Below, one piece after another: positions 63,710 through 64,000 of a DNA stretch of 64,000 nucleotides (position 1 is its first letter; each line of letters opens with the position of its first letter). The DNA lies in the NCBI GenBank assembly GCA_017434825.1, contig JAFSGC010000007.1:1-64000 (forward strand), in the 5' to 3' direction. The notes under the pieces are model-generated. The model had not been told where the DNA came from. It saw only the letters and a program-made list of their open reading frames with translations, and searched no databases. The DNA is from Bacilli bacterium (GTDB lineage: Bacteria; Bacillota_I; Bacilli_A; RF39; UBA660). A program made the translations under genes and the position numbers.

Positions 63710-64000
63710 AGTATTATCAATAATCTTAGTATTAGTTTTATTACTTACTACAGGATGTGGTAGTGATAACTATATAAAAGATGCCAAAGGAAAAGTAGTT
63801 ATAAATGAAACTACAGGACAAAATTTACAAAAAGATATTTATTGTAAACCATCAAAAGATACAGAAGCATATAAATTATATGAAAAGTATGAAGATCAAT
63901 TAGAAGTTAAACTAAATAAGTTACCTGAATGCGAAGATTTTAAAGTTAATTCAGTAAAAAATAATAGTTTATGGCAATTCTTATTTGTTAAACCGTTAGC
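63696..64000 (+). CDS. yidC: Membrane protein insertase YidC/SpoIIIJ (partial)
   Basis: The first ~101 codons are visible, and the rest lies beyond the window end. N-terminal lipoprotein signal with lipobox LLTTGC (Cys22). An extracytoplasmic stretch of about 70 residues follows, then WQFLFVKPLA, where the conserved insertase core begins. Bacillus SpoIIIJ is also a lipoprotein insertase and lies after rnpA, which agrees. The extracytoplasmic part is longer than in SpoIIIJ. Confidence 0.88.
   Translation, partial: MKRNKVLSIILVLVLLLTTGCGSDNYIKDAKGKVVINETTGQNLQKDIYCKPSKDTEAYKLYEKYEDQLEVKLNKLPECEDFKVNSVKNNSLWQFLFVKPL

Noticed and set aside
1-64000. CRISPR arrays, tRNA or rRNA genes
   Set aside because: No regularly spaced palindromic repeats with unique spacers, and no tRNA- or rRNA-like sequences seen on either strand. 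The short 11-bp-period repeats near rpsI have no spacers.

Overview
The window is AT-rich chromosomal DNA from a low-GC Bacillota bacterium, class Bacilli in the broad sense. The gene order around the origin (yidC-rnpA-rpmH | dnaA-dnaN-recF-gyrB-gyrA, then ffs-dnaX-ybaB-recR-bofA-holB-ricT-trmN6-pth-mfd-spoVT-metG-tatD-3D protein-ksgA-yabG-veg-spoVG-yabP-yabQ-divIC) matches the Bacillus subtilis backbone closely. UGA works as a stop (yvcK, yabP and yabG end in TGA), so this is not a code-4 mycoplasma. Several genes are shortened or decayed (missing rpmD, 40-residue L34, shrunken EcfA pair, small ComK), which suggests a streamlined, uncultured lineage near Erysipelotrichia/RF39-type Bacilli. 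That placement is inference.

Layout: positions 62016-62271 are oriC with DnaA boxes. rpmH, rnpA and yidC run rightward. dnaA and nearly everything else run leftward, so almost all genes are on the leading strand. Positions 43-62 kb hold replication, repair and RNA-processing genes, with sporulation regulators (spoVT, bofA) and a ComK-like gene. Positions 35-43 kb hold metG with a T-box leader, tatD, ksgA and the yabG/veg/spoVG/yabP/yabQ/divIC sporulation-division block. Positions 29-35 kb hold glycolysis (gap, pgk, gpmI) and spo0A. Positions 15-29 kb are the S10-spc-alpha ribosomal superoperon from rpsJ to rplQ. Positions 5-15 kb hold parA/parB, DUF951, an AbgT transporter, ychF, a DUF362 iron-sulfur protein, yvcK-whiA, two degenerate EcfA relatives, truA and rplM-rpsI.

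The most unusual part is the left 4.75 kb. The 3' end of rpsI has been used repeatedly as an integration site. Three direct copies of the rpsI tail, a 14-bp palindrome and a terminator delimit two complete small units (about 1.87 and 1.30 kb) and the right end of a third that runs off the window. Each complete unit has its own pair of 11-bp-period arm-like repeats at both ends, and no recombinase gene is present. Cargoes are an ABC exporter (unit 0), a membrane protein plus radical SAM enzyme (unit A), and a zinc-ribbon/DUF4352-like membrane protein with a divergent XRE regulator and paired operators (unit B). They look like recombinase-less cassettes moved in trans, or remnants.

Chromosome-organisation signals also stand out. 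Two perfect parS sites flank the gyrA-ffs gap, one of them built into the gyrA terminator and the other beside the ffs promoter. Noc-type boxes (ATTTCCCGGGAAAT) lie inside tatD, mfd and dnaX in two different reading frames. Together with parA/parB at 14 kb they point to Soj/Spo0J segregation plus a probable Noc encoded elsewhere.
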